The notes: a model not told the origin generated them from the sequence alone. DNA of 16,941 nucleotides from Bacteroidota bacterium (GCA_947461015.1 CANHIR010000020.1:1-16941); one strand, 5' to 3'. Counted from the stretch's first letter, positions 1 through 6,867 are shown. Numbers and translations are program-made.

Positions 1-52
1 TGACTTTATCCCGCAAGATGTTCCAGTTGGGGAGCATGAGTCAAGTCACTAA
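1..52 (+). CDS. ctaD: C-terminal end of probable cytochrome c oxidase subunit I (partial)
   Basis: An open frame enters from the left edge and ends at the TAA at 50-52, encoding the last 16 residues, DFIPQDVPVGEHESSH. So short a tail cannot identify a family by itself. The assignment rests on position: in Bacteroidota oxidase loci the heme O synthase and the two subunit III genes normally follow subunit I directly. Subunit I is the catalytic heme a/heme a3-CuB membrane subunit of the terminal oxidase. The 5' part lies outside the window. Another oxidase-linked subunit is possible but less likely. Confidence 0.55.
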   Translation, partial: DFIPQDVPVGEHESSH

Positions 53-59
53 CATTTTG

Positions 60-94
60 ATTATGCCCTGTTCAATCAGGGCATAATTATTTTA
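60..94 (+). terminator. Hairpin after the subunit I gene (terminator or attenuator)
   Basis: A perfect 11-bp stem (60-70 pairing with 77-87, core TATGCCCTG/CAGGGCATA) encloses a 6-nt loop TTCAAT and is followed by the T-rich TATTTTAT. It sits 8 nt after the subunit I stop codon and 10 nt before the ctaB start. The T-tract is interrupted, so termination may be only partial. In that case the hairpin would lower expression of ctaB and later genes relative to subunit I, or stabilise the upstream mRNA end. Confidence 0.6.
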
Positions 95-103
95 TCTCCA
101 ATT

Positions 104-961
104 ATGAAAGCAACTTTAAAAAATTACGGACAACTCATGAAGTTTACACTCAGTTTTACTGTGGTGTTTACTTGCGTAATTTGTTTTCAGTTGGCACCCA
201 ATGTAGTTGGTTTTGACTGGTTTAATATTTTATTATTGACCTTCGCTGGTTTATGTATTACAGGAAGTGCAAACGCCATTAATCAAGCAGTTGAAAAAGA
301 TACCGATGCGTTAATGAAGCGCACAAGTAATCGTCCTGTTGCGGCAGGCAGATTAACACAAAATCAAGCCTATACTTTTGCAATCATCACAGGTGTGTTG
401 GGCGTGGGTTTAATGTTTTATTTTAATACTGCTTCTGCATTGCTTTCTGCATTTAGCTTGTTTTTATATGCATTTATTTATACGCCTTTAAAAAAGATAA
501 ATTCTATTGCAGTTTTAGTGGGTGCATTTCCTGGTGCCATACCCTGTTTAATAGGATGGGTTGCTGCAACCAATGAATTTAGTGCAGGCGGCTGGGTATT
601 ATTATTAATTCAGTTCCTATGGCAGTTCCCTCATTTTTGGGCCATTGCCTGGGTATCCCATGCCGATTATTCCAGCGTAGGTTTTAAATTATTACCTGCT
701 AAAGAAGGACCAACACGTTTCACCGCTTTGCAAAGTATTATGTATGCAGTGTTAATGATACCCATTGGATTTTTACCTTATTACTTTCGCTTAACAGGGG
801 AATGGAGTATGTGGGTGGTATTAGTAGCCAACATTTTTATGGTGGTGCAATGTGTGCGTTTATTTCAAAACATGGGGGTGCCTGCTGCAAGAAGGGTCAT
901 GTTTAGTAGTTATATTTATTTGCCCATTGTGTATTTATCCTTATTAGCCAATAAACTATAA
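104..961 (+). CDS. ctaB: Protoheme IX farnesyltransferase (heme O synthase)
   Basis: A 285-residue polytopic membrane protein of the UbiA prenyltransferase superfamily. CtaB transfers a farnesyl group from farnesyl diphosphate to heme b to give heme O, the precursor of heme a used by the oxidase encoded around it. The first Asp-rich prenyl-diphosphate site is NQAVEKDTDALMKRTSNRP (residues 60-78, with N60, E64, D66 and D68). The family signature WQFPHFWAIAWVSHADY lies at residues 173-189, and a YTPLKK loop at 126-131. Hydrophobic segments fill most of the chain, with about eight or nine helices expected. The ATG at 104 is the first in frame and leaves a normal family length. Placement between subunit I and subunit III genes is usual for Bacteroidota. 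Function is confidently assigned by motif and context. Confidence 0.95.
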   Translation: MKATLKNYGQLMKFTLSFTVVFTCVICFQLAPNVVGFDWFNILLLTFAGLCITGSANAINQAVEKDTDALMKRTSNRPVAAGRLTQNQAYTFAIITGVLGVGLMFYFNTASALLSAFSLFLYAFIYTPLKKINSIAVLVGAFPGAIPCLIGWVAATNEFSAGGWVLLLIQFLWQFPHFWAIAWVSHADYSSVGFKLLPAKEGPTRFTALQSIMYAVLMIPIGFLPYYFRLTGEWSMWVVLVANIFMVVQCVRLFQNMGVPAARRVMFSSYIYLPIVYLSLLANKL

Positions 962-986
962 TATCAGTATTATTAAATATTAATTT

Positions 987-1562
987 ATGTCAACAGATAT
1001 TCAATTAGAAAAGAAAAAAAATCATCCCTATCAATTTTATTTGTGGGGTGGACTAGGAAGTATTGTGATGATGTTTGCTGGCTTAACAAGTGCTTATATT
1101 GTTAAGAAAAGTCAAGCAAATTGGCTGGAATTTGAATTGCCTAATATTTTCATGGTTTCAACGGCAGTGATTTTGTTGAGCAGTTTTACCATTCAAATGG
1201 CAGTAAAAAAGTGCAATGAAAAAAATGAGAACCAATACCGCGGATTTTTGGCAGTAACAGCCATTTTAGGCGTTTTATTTATCATTTTACAGGTACAGGG
1301 TTTTATGACTCTAGAGGTAAATGGAATTGCTTTAACGGGTGCACGTAGTAACTCGGCAGGATCTTTCCTTTTTGTTATCACTGGATTGCACCTTTTACAC
1401 GTTTTAGGGGGTGTATTTGCCCTCATTTGGATTAGTTTAAAGGCGTTTTCGGCTAAAAACGACATTAATAACGGTTTGCCAGTTAAATTGATATCCAATT
1501 ATTGGCATTTTGTAGACATACTGTGGGTGTACCTTTTTGTATTCCTGCATTGGGTAGGCTAA
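987..1562 (+). CDS. ctaE: Cytochrome c oxidase subunit III, short paralogue
   Basis: A 191-residue membrane protein of the heme-copper oxidase subunit III family. Five hydrophobic segments are visible, at about residues 17-39, 54-74, 86-106, 124-149 and 171-190, matching the five-helix bacterial form. The family's last two helices carry the usual motifs: ITGLHLLHVLGG (residues 131-142, H135 and H138) and NYWHFVDILWVYLF (171-184, H174 and D177). Subunit III contacts subunit I and supports its stability and proton uptake without holding a redox centre. The gene begins 25 nt after ctaB and is followed by a longer paralogue of the same family. Compared with that one it lacks the long extracytoplasmic loop before helix 4. 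ATG at 987 follows an A/T-rich leader with no Shine-Dalgarno sequence. Confidence 0.9.
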   Translation: MSTDIQLEKKKNHPYQFYLWGGLGSIVMMFAGLTSAYIVKKSQANWLEFELPNIFMVSTAVILLSSFTIQMAVKKCNEKNENQYRGFLAVTAILGVLFIILQVQGFMTLEVNGIALTGARSNSAGSFLFVITGLHLLHVLGGVFALIWISLKAFSAKNDINNGLPVKLISNYWHFVDILWVYLFVFLHWVG

Positions 1563-1609
1563 CCCCAAAAAAAGTAGGGTATTTTTATGCAAATATCCTT
1601 GATAGCCAA

Positions 1610-1617
1610 TATTTTTG
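1610..1617 (+). promoter_or_regulatory. Possible Bacteroidota-type -7 element (TATTTTTG)
   Basis: TATTTTTG fits the TAnnTTTG -7 consensus of the Bacteroidota primary sigma factor and lies 20 nt before the second subunit III start, inside the 75-nt gap at 1563-1637, which is longer than most gaps in this operon. I see no TTG -33 element at proper spacing, and A/T-rich DNA produces such matches by chance. It could be an internal promoter that tops up transcription of the downstream subunits. Confidence 0.25.
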
Positions 1618-1637
1618 CACTGAAATTGAAATAGCAA

Positions 1638-2324
1638 ATGTCAAATGTAACAACCGCTTCAACAAAGGAAGCAAAATGGTGGAACGGAGGGAAAAGCCCC
1701 TTTGATGTAGAGTATGGAAAAGTAATGATGTGGTACTTTTTAATGAGTGACGCCTTTACTTTTGGTGCCTTCCTAATTTCTTATGGTACTGTTCGTTTTT
1801 CTACGAATGGATGGCCTGATCCAAACGCTGTGTTTAAAAGTTTTCCTTTTGCACCAGAAGGAGTGAATGCTCCATTGGTGTTTGTATCTATCATGACTTT
1901 TATTTTAATTGTAAGTTCTGTTACCATGGTATTGGCTGTGCATGCGGGAAAGATGATGGATAAAAAAGGCGTGGTTAGAAATATGATTTGGACCATCATT
2001 GGTGGTATCGCTTTCTTAAGTTGTCAAGCTTGGGAGTGGAACCACTTGCACCATGAAGGTGCATGGTGGGGTATGAATCCATTTATGAATGCGGATGGCA
2101 CAGCTTCCACTAGTAACTTTACTAATTTCTTTTTTACGATAACTGGCTTCCATGGTTTCCACGTATTTAGTGGTGTGATTATTAATATTATTATGTTAAT
2201 TATGACTTTGATGGATAAGTTTGAACAAAGAGGCCATTATTTAATGATTGAAAAAGCAGGGTTGTACTGGCACTTTGTAGACTTAGTGTGGGTATTTGTA
2301 TTTACTTGCTTCTATTTATTATAA
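1638..2324 (+). CDS. Cytochrome c oxidase subunit III, long paralogue
   Basis: A 228-residue second member of the subunit III family in the same operon. After a soluble N-terminus, hydrophobic segments lie at about residues 29-50, 79-101, 114-132, 162-190 and 208-228. Diagnostic motifs are ITGFHGFHVFSGV (168-180, H172 and H175) and YWHFVDLVWVFVF (210-222, H211 and D214). A Trp- and His-rich loop, WEWNHLHHEGAWW (132-144), joins helices 3 and 4 and is absent from the preceding paralogue. Tandem subunit III genes are common in Bacteroidota loci that pair the oxidase with alternative complex III. One paralogue may serve the oxidase and the other the supercomplex interface, but this is inference. 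ATG at 1638 gives a standard N-terminus. Confidence 0.9.
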   Translation: MSNVTTASTKEAKWWNGGKSPFDVEYGKVMMWYFLMSDAFTFGAFLISYGTVRFSTNGWPDPNAVFKSFPFAPEGVNAPLVFVSIMTFILIVSSVTMVLAVHAGKMMDKKGVVRNMIWTIIGGIAFLSCQAWEWNHLHHEGAWWGMNPFMNADGTASTSNFTNFFFTITGFHGFHVFSGVIINIIMLIMTLMDKFEQRGHYLMIEKAGLYWHFVDLVWVFVFTCFYLL

Positions 2325-2375
2325 AACTATCTAGCATTTTAGGGTGCTAACAAAATATTGAAAAAAGATATTCAT

Positions 2376-2807
2376 ATGTCACAAGATACACACGCAGAAA
2401 ACCATCACGATGTAATTGCAGAAATTAAAAAAGTAACCATCATCCTATCGGTACTAACTATTGTAGAATTGGTATTGGGCTTTTGGATGATTGACATTAC
2501 TTCACCTAGCGCTCGTTTAGCAATTAAGGGGGTGATTGTTATTTTAATGATGGCAAAAGCTTTTTATATTGTTGCTTATTTCATGCACTTAAAACATGAA
2601 TTAAAAAACTTAATTATGACCATTGTAGTGCCATTGGCATTGTTTATATGGTTTATCATCGCTTTCTTAGCAGACGGTAATTCATTTAGAAATTTGCGCA
2701 ATAATTATGATCGTAATTTTAAAGAGCAATCTACCATTAAGGCTGAAAAGAAAGAAGGCCATCATGGAGCAGGAGAAGGTGCAGCAAAAGAAGAAGCACA
2801 CCACTAA
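2376..2807 (+). CDS. Prokaryotic-type cytochrome c oxidase subunit IV
   Basis: A 143-residue small membrane subunit with three predicted helices (about residues 18-40, 47-70 and 77-98) and the conserved YFMHLKHE segment (68-75) at the end of helix 2, as in the bacterial COX4 family (CoxD/CyoD-like). Such subunits stabilise the oxidase core and do not bind cofactors. The C-terminal tail (about 120-143) is charged and His-rich (GHHGAGEG, EEAHH) and would be soluble. ATG at 2376 is preferred. A TTG at 2358 would add only MKKDIH and is less likely. This is the last gene before a strong intrinsic terminator, so it closes the oxidase structural operon. Confidence 0.85.
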   Translation: MSQDTHAENHHDVIAEIKKVTIILSVLTIVELVLGFWMIDITSPSARLAIKGVIVILMMAKAFYIVAYFMHLKHELKNLIMTIVVPLALFIWFIIAFLADGNSFRNLRNNYDRNFKEQSTIKAEKKEGHHGAGEGAAKEEAHH

Positions 2808-2824
2808 TAAAAATAAATTAATTC

Positions 2825-2855
2825 AAAATGAGTCTCTTTTCGGAGGCTCATTTTT
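2825..2855 (+). terminator. Rho-independent terminator of the oxidase operon
   Basis: A 12-bp stem (2825-2836 with 2843-2854, one G-U pair) has a 6-nt loop TTTTCG and a run of five T at 2851-2855. The left arm begins with an A-run, so the structure might also work on the opposite strand, but no minus-strand gene ends here. It lies 18 nt after the subunit IV stop and separates this operon from the sco/DUF420 unit. Confidence 0.85.
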
Positions 2856-2861
2856 GTTTAG

Positions 2862-2869
2862 TAACTTTG
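2862..2869 (+). promoter_or_regulatory. Candidate -7 promoter element for sco (TAACTTTG)
   Basis: TAACTTTG followed by CA matches the Bacteroidota -7 consensus TAnnTTTG. It sits directly after the terminator and 17 nt before the sco ATG, where a new transcript would have to begin. A clear -33 TTG at the expected spacing is not visible because that stretch is the terminator stem. The predicted 5' leader would be only about 10 nt. Confidence 0.5.
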
Positions 2870-2886
2870 CATATTAAATAAGCCAC

Positions 2887-3699
2887 ATGTCAAAAAAATC
2901 GATTTACGGTTTAATCATTGCACTTTTAATACCGGTACTGTGTTATCTGTGGTTAAAATCTGCAAGTGACTCGGCAGTCATCATGCCTGGTCATCCTTTT
3001 GAACCCGACACGGTGATTCAGTCTGTGGTAAAGGGGAAATTGCAAACAGATACCGTTTGGCATACCACCAAGGACATACGCTTAGTGAATCAAATGGGGG
3101 ACACGGTGAATTTGTATGATCAAAAAGGTAAAATTATTGTGCTTGACTTGTTCTTTACCAGTTGCGGAAGCATTTGCCCTAAGCTTACAAAAAACATGTC
3201 CAAATTACAGCAGTCATTTATAAGGGGAGGTGATCCTAGAAAAAAAGTAGACGCTTCTATTGTACAATTTGTTTCCATTTCAATAGACCCTGAAAGAGAT
3301 AGTGTTCCAGTATTAAATGAATATGCGAATAGAATGGGCGTGAACGGGGACAATTGGTGGTTACTTACGGGTAATAGAGACTCCATTTATAAATTTGTTT
3401 TTGAAGAACTTAAAGTTGATAAATTTAGCGACGAACCAATTAATCCCGATTTTGTACACACCAGTAAATTTGTTTTAATTGACAAAAATATGCAAGTACG
3501 TGGTTACTATAATGGACTGGATTCAACTTCCTTATTAAAATTGGCTAAGGATGTAGGCTATATCATGTTGGAGAAAGACAAGAAAAAGAAGAGTGAAATT
3601 TTCCAACAAATCATAGACCTAAGCTGGTTGTGGTTGGTAATTGTAGTGCTTGTTTTTGGTTTTGTATATTATTTTAAAAGTAACAGACAAAAGAATTAA
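2887..3699 (+). CDS. SCO1/SenC-type copper chaperone for cytochrome c oxidase
   Basis: A 270-residue thioredoxin-fold SCO protein that delivers copper to, or reduces the cysteines of, the CuA site of oxidase subunit II. An N-terminal anchor (about residues 6-24) places the domain in the periplasm. The copper/redox motif is SCGSICP (92-98, C93-x3-C97), the distal His ligand is H191 in DFVHTSKF, and the SISIDPERD segment (130-138) is typical of the family. The chain ends with a second hydrophobic segment (about 245-263, LSWLWLVIVVLVFGFVYYF) and a basic tail, so both ends appear membrane-anchored. Most SCO proteins have only the N-terminal anchor. The gene has its own candidate promoter and is followed 25 nt later by DUF420, forming an oxidase-assembly unit. 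Confidence 0.92.
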   Translation: MSKKSIYGLIIALLIPVLCYLWLKSASDSAVIMPGHPFEPDTVIQSVVKGKLQTDTVWHTTKDIRLVNQMGDTVNLYDQKGKIIVLDLFFTSCGSICPKLTKNMSKLQQSFIRGGDPRKKVDASIVQFVSISIDPERDSVPVLNEYANRMGVNGDNWWLLTGNRDSIYKFVFEELKVDKFSDEPINPDFVHTSKFVLIDKNMQVRGYYNGLDSTSLLKLAKDVGYIMLEKDKKKKSEIFQQIIDLSWLWLVIVVLVFGFVYYFKSNRQKN

Positions 3700-3724
3700 T
3701 AAACCTTTTAATAGATTTAAATAT

Positions 3725-4309
3725 ATGTTAGCTCCTTCCATTCAAAAAAACGATAAAAAAGTAAAAATGCTTATCGGCATTTTTTCCGTGGTAGTTTTTG
3801 TGGCAGTCACTTTTTTAAGCAAGTTTACGTTAAACGTTGCATTGCCATTTGACAAACATATTTTTGCGTTGGCTAACGCACTATTAAATTCGGCAGTATG
3901 TGTTTTGCTTGTAGCAGCATTGGTTGCTGTGAAAAACAAAAATTTCTCATTACATAAAAACTTCATGTTGCTTGCTATGTTATTGTCGGTTCTTTTCTTG
4001 GTGAGTTATATTGCACATCATTTATTTGCAGGCGAAACGCGCTTTGGGGATACCAACTTTGATGGCAATGTGGATGCTGCGGAAGCTGCAGTTGTAGGAA
4101 ACACAAAGCCGTTTTATTTAATTTTATTAACGACGCATATTATTTTAGCAGCTACAAGTTTGCCGTTTATTTTGTTTACTGCATACAGAGGCTTAACAGG
4201 AGAATATGAAAATCATAAGCGTCTAGCAAAACGCATGTGGCCTATTTGGTTTTATGTAGCGGCTACAGGTCCATTGGTATATTGGATGATTAAACCTTAT
4301 TATCATTAA
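3725..4309 (+). CDS. DUF420 membrane protein with EF-hand-like loop
   Basis: A 194-residue polytopic membrane protein matching the DUF420 family, which commonly accompanies sco and oxidase genes and is thought to help oxidase assembly or heme/copper handling; its exact role is not established. Predicted helices lie near residues 15-33, 45-68, 78-100, 128-153 and 171-188, and His residues lie at or near them (H98, H99, H138, H194). Between helices 3 and 4, residues 109-120 (DTNFDGNVDAAE) form a textbook 12-residue EF-hand/dockerin-type calcium loop, with D/N at positions 1, 3 and 5, Gly at 6, D at 9 and Glu at 12. ATG at 3725 is chosen. A TTG at 3650 would overlap sco by 50 nt and add residues without family character. 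The stop overlaps that of the convergent ATL gene. Confidence 0.8.
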   Translation: MLAPSIQKNDKKVKMLIGIFSVVVFVAVTFLSKFTLNVALPFDKHIFALANALLNSAVCVLLVAALVAVKNKNFSLHKNFMLLAMLLSVLFLVSYIAHHLFAGETRFGDTNFDGNVDAAEAAVVGNTKPFYLILLTTHIILAATSLPFILFTAYRGLTGEYENHKRLAKRMWPIWFYVAATGPLVYWMIKPYYH

Positions 4310-4653
4310 TAAAGTAATTCAATTGCCGGATCCCAAAATATTTTTTCAAAGTCCATTACGGTTTCGTTTTGGACTTTTATTTTTTCTTTCTCTAGTAGTT
4401 CCTGCATTTTTGTTGGCGTCTCAAAATGTCCTTTCCCGGTAAGCATACCATTTCGGTTTACTACGCGGTGTGCGGGCACTTTAGGTTTTACGCCATGCGA
4501 TACATTCATGGCCCAGCCCACCATTCTAGAACTTCCCCCCGTGCCAATATATTTTGCAATAGCTCCATAGCTAGTTACACGACCTTTTGGAATTAAACGT
4601 ACAATATCAAATACGTTTTGAAAAAAGTCCTTAGTCTTTGGGGTATACTGCAT
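4306..4653 (-). CDS. Alkyltransferase-like protein (ATL), MGMT-family DNA-binding domain
   Basis: A 115-residue protein equal to the C-terminal DNA-binding domain of O6-alkylguanine-DNA alkyltransferase. Visible elements are the winged-helix segment GRVTSYGAIA (24-33, with the base-flipping Tyr at 29), the arginine-finger region SSRMVGWAMN (41-50, R43) and the active-site loop VPAHRVVNRNG (59-69). The alkyl-accepting Cys of the PCHRV motif is replaced by Ala61, so it cannot dealkylate DNA itself. Characterised ATLs bind O6-alkylguanine and hand the lesion to nucleotide-excision repair. ATG at 4653 is selected because homology begins with TPKTKDFFQNV; in-frame codons further upstream only overlap the preceding gene. 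It overlaps that gene by 23 nt, suggesting translational coupling. Confidence 0.88.
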   Translation of the reverse strand: MQYTPKTKDFFQNVFDIVRLIPKGRVTSYGAIAKYIGTGGSSRMVGWAMNVSHGVKPKVPAHRVVNRNGMLTGKGHFETPTKMQELLEKEKIKVQNETVMDFEKIFWDPAIELLY

Positions 4654-4843
4654 CTGAACTATTTTTAGCAAGCGAAGATCGAATGAATTGCGCCCTTGTT
4701 TTAATGGGTTCTGGCACCGCTTCATAATCAAATGGACAATGCAGACAAGCATTTCCACAGCAGTAGCCCCTTGCTTCATGGTAGGCTTTGGTGAATACCC
4801 AGTTCCCTTTCGGGTCAATATAATAATCTACGTCTTTGATCAT
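4631..4843 (-). CDS. Small cysteine-rich DUF5522-like protein
   Basis: A 70-residue protein resembling the DUF5522 family of Bacteroidota. It opens with a DYYIDPKGNWVFTKAYH segment (6-22) followed by RGYCCGNACLHCPF (25-38), containing C28, C29, C33 and C36 plus H35, a compact cluster that could bind a metal such as zinc or an iron-sulfur centre. No biochemical role is known to me. There is no signal peptide or membrane segment, so it should be cytoplasmic. It begins 14 nt after the trmB stop and its 3' end overlaps the ATL start by 23 nt, so it is almost certainly co-transcribed and probably co-translated with them. The reading frame is real rather than a shadow because the conserved Cys/His motif is intact. 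Confidence 0.78.
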   Translation of the reverse strand: MIKDVDYYIDPKGNWVFTKAYHEARGYCCGNACLHCPFDYEAVPEPIKTRAQFIRSSLAKNSSDAVYPKD

Positions 4844-4857
4844 GTGGTTAAACTTTA

Positions 4858-5676
4858 TTATTCCATGGCTTGTTTACCATTGCGCGCCAAGCTATCGTGC
4901 GTCTCTGTTATTTCAAATTCGGCAATGATCTCTTTTAACTTTTCTTCTAATTCAATTGGAAGTTCCTTGTCTAGTTTAAATTGAATATAGTGAATGCGAT
5001 TACTGCTTGCAATATTTAATCCTTCGTAATAGGTTTTAATGGCATAACGGTCTTCCCAATTATCAGATTGCATAAATTCGGAACTGTATAAGTTATCGGT
5101 TGCAGTAATTAAACTAAGACCATACAACTCAATCACCGTTTTAGTAAATAAAAATAAATTAGGACTATCTGTTTTTAAATGTACAATACCTCCGGGGGTA
5201 AGAAACTGTTGATATAAGCGAAGAAATTTTGGATGTGTTAAACGTCTTTTTGCTTTGGATAATCTTAATTGTGGATCAGGAAAAGTAATCCATATTTCAT
5301 TTACTTCTTCTTTTGCAAAGTATTGCGTTACCTGATCTATCTGTGTTCTTACAAATGCTACGTTTTTTAATCCATCTCTATTGGCAATGCTTGCCCCTTT
5401 CCATATTCTGTTGCCTTTTATGTCTAGTCCAATAAAATTTTGATTGGCAAACAAACGACCTAAACCTACAGCGTATTCTCCACGACCACAGGCCAGTTCT
5501 AATACCAGTGGCTTTGTTGGTTGAGAAACAGCTAAATCTGCTAATGAAATGTTGATGGTTCCTTTTGCGAGTTCCTGAAAAAAAGCATCCCATTTGCCAG
5601 GCATACCCTGTGGGTATTCCAATACATTTTCATATGCTTTTATCGCTGCAAACTTGATTAATTTTTTCTGCCCCAT
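4858..5676 (-). CDS. trmB: tRNA (guanine-N7-)-methyltransferase TrmB
   Basis: A 272-residue class I SAM-dependent methyltransferase that forms m7G at position 46 in the tRNA variable loop. The SAM-binding motif I is LELACGRGEYAVGLG (59-73), motif II is IGLDIKGNR (82-90), and the TrmB signature is FPDPQLRLSKAKRRL (132-146), followed by HPKFLRLY (148-155) and HLKTDS (166-171). The family's usual FPDPWPKKRH is altered after FPDP. The chain is somewhat longer than compact enterobacterial TrmB, with a charged C-terminal helix (about 236-262). ATG at 5676 is the first fitting start; a TATCTTTA sequence just upstream (5681-5688, minus strand) resembles a -7 element and could give a near-leaderless transcript. 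It follows the FAD oxidoreductase by 30 nt. Confidence 0.93.
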   Translation of the reverse strand: MGQKKLIKFAAIKAYENVLEYPQGMPGKWDAFFQELAKGTINISLADLAVSQPTKPLVLELACGRGEYAVGLGRLFANQNFIGLDIKGNRIWKGASIANRDGLKNVAFVRTQIDQVTQYFAKEEVNEIWITFPDPQLRLSKAKRRLTHPKFLRLYQQFLTPGGIVHLKTDSPNLFLFTKTVIELYGLSLITATDNLYSSEFMQSDNWEDRYAIKTYYEGLNIASSNRIHYIQFKLDKELPIELEEKLKEIIAEFEITETHDSLARNGKQAME

Positions 5677-5706
5677 ACTGTAAAGATACTAATTACTTGA
5701 AGCGAT

Positions 5707-6867
5707 TTAATGTTTCATTAATTGAACTGTTTTCTGCGCTACCATTGGAGCAATGGCTACACCCATACCACTCATGCGAACAGCGCAGTATACATTGGGT
5801 TGCAACTGCTCAATGATTGGTTTTTTAATTTTACCCATGCCCATCGTGCCGCTCCATCTTAATTCAATTTTAGGTTTCTTGGATCCTTTGGGTAAAATAC
5901 GCTTCATCATAAACTCCTCTAGTGTTTTTTGAATAAGTTTAGAGGTTTCAAGTGAAGTAGTTTTTTCGTTTTTAAAATCTTTATTGCGCGCGCCTCCTAA
6001 TAATAATTTGTTTCCTACATTTCTGAAATAATAAAAACCTTCATCAAAATGGAATGTGCCCTTAAATTTTAAATTTGGAATGGGTGCTGTTACAAATACC
6101 TGTCCTCTTGCAGGAACAACGTCTAAGGTTGGTAATAATTGTTTTGCAAAACCATTGGTACAAATGAGCAATTGCTTTGCTTCCAAGTTGGCTTCTAAAT
6201 TGGTTTTAATACTCACGCCTTTTGCATGTGACTTAAATTTCTTCACCTCGGTATTAAATAATATTTGAACTCCTTTTGCTTGCACTGCTTTTTGCAAAGC
6301 CAAAACTAATTTTGCGGAATTTAATTGCCCTTCAAATGGACTAAAAGCCAATGCATTTATTTTTTGGAACCCTAGTTTTTTTATTTGCTTGGTTTCGTTA
6401 GTATAAATAGGCAGATACTTTCCGTTCTTTTTTGGCGTTTTTAAAACAGGCGCCAATACTTTATTTAAATACGCAATGTCCTCATCTAATTTACGAATAT
6501 CATAGGGCCCTCCTTCTTCAAACAATTCATAGCCGCCAAACTGGTCATATTCTATTTCGGCTTTGTTAAATACTTTTTGAATGCGTTGTAACCCATCATA
6601 TCGCATCTTCACGGTTTCCAACATATTCGCTTCCCCCATTAATTGTACATCGTACATTAATTCAGATACACTTCCAAAACAGCTAAACCCTGCATTGCGT
6701 GTACTCGCTCCAGAAGGGATAACCCCTCGCTCTAAAATGGTGATATTCAATTTGGGATTTTTATGCATAAGCTCGTAGGCAGTCCAAAGACCCACAAAGC
6801 CACAACCAATAATAACCACATCCTTTGGAGCATAATAGGTGGATTGTTCCCATAGTGAAATTGCCAT
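5707..6867 (-). CDS. FAD-dependent oxidoreductase, DAO family
   Basis: A 386-residue flavoprotein of the D-amino-acid oxidase/glycine oxidase superfamily. The N-terminal Rossmann dinucleotide motif is IIGCGFVGLWTAYEL (19-33, G21-x-G23-x-x-G26), with E47 (ILER) closing the ADP-binding fold. SGASTRNAGF (52-61) resembles gamma-glutamylputrescine oxidase-like and related amine/amino-acid oxidases. The second FAD region is LLICTNGFAKQLLP (233-246), and the C-terminal FAD loop is MSGMGVAIAP (365-374). The substrate cannot be told from sequence; a free amino or imino acid or secondary amine is expected. It appears cytoplasmic. ATG at 6867 (MAISLWEQS) is chosen because the Rossmann fold follows shortly. 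An ATG at 6954 would add a hydrophobic 29-residue stretch unusual for the family. It heads the trmB/DUF5522/ATL unit. Confidence 0.85.
   Translation of the reverse strand: MAISLWEQSTYYAPKDVVIIGCGFVGLWTAYELMHKNPKLNITILERGVIPSGASTRNAGFSCFGSVSELMYDVQLMGEANMLETVKMRYDGLQRIQKVFNKAEIEYDQFGGYELFEEGGPYDIRKLDEDIAYLNKVLAPVLKTPKKNGKYLPIYTNETKQIKKLGFQKINALAFSPFEGQLNSAKLVLALQKAVQAKGVQILFNTEVKKFKSHAKGVSIKTNLEANLEAKQLLICTNGFAKQLLPTLDVVPARGQVFVTAPIPNLKFKGTFHFDEGFYYFRNVGNKLLLGGARNKDFKNEKTTSLETSKLIQKTLEEFMMKRILPKGSKKPKIELRWSGTMGMGKIKKPIIEQLQPNVYCAVRMSGMGVAIAPMVAQKTVQLMKH

Noticed and set aside
1193..1498. 101-codon minus-strand open frame in the first subunit III gene
   Set aside because: It is a shadow of the subunit III coding frame. 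The translated product has no family features and no leader of its own.
2332..2349. Hairpin TAGCA-N8-TGCTA after the second subunit III gene
   Set aside because: The stem is only 5 bp with an 8-nt loop and no T-tract, which is expected by chance in A/T-rich DNA.
3650..3724. Upstream TTG start for the DUF420 gene
   Set aside because: It would overlap the sco coding region by 50 nt and add residues that do not look like part of the family; ATG 3725 fits better.
4654..4818. Longer ATL reading frame starting at 4818
   Set aside because: The extra 55 residues lie inside the DUF5522-like gene in another frame and show no MGMT N-domain features, so ATG 4653 is preferred.
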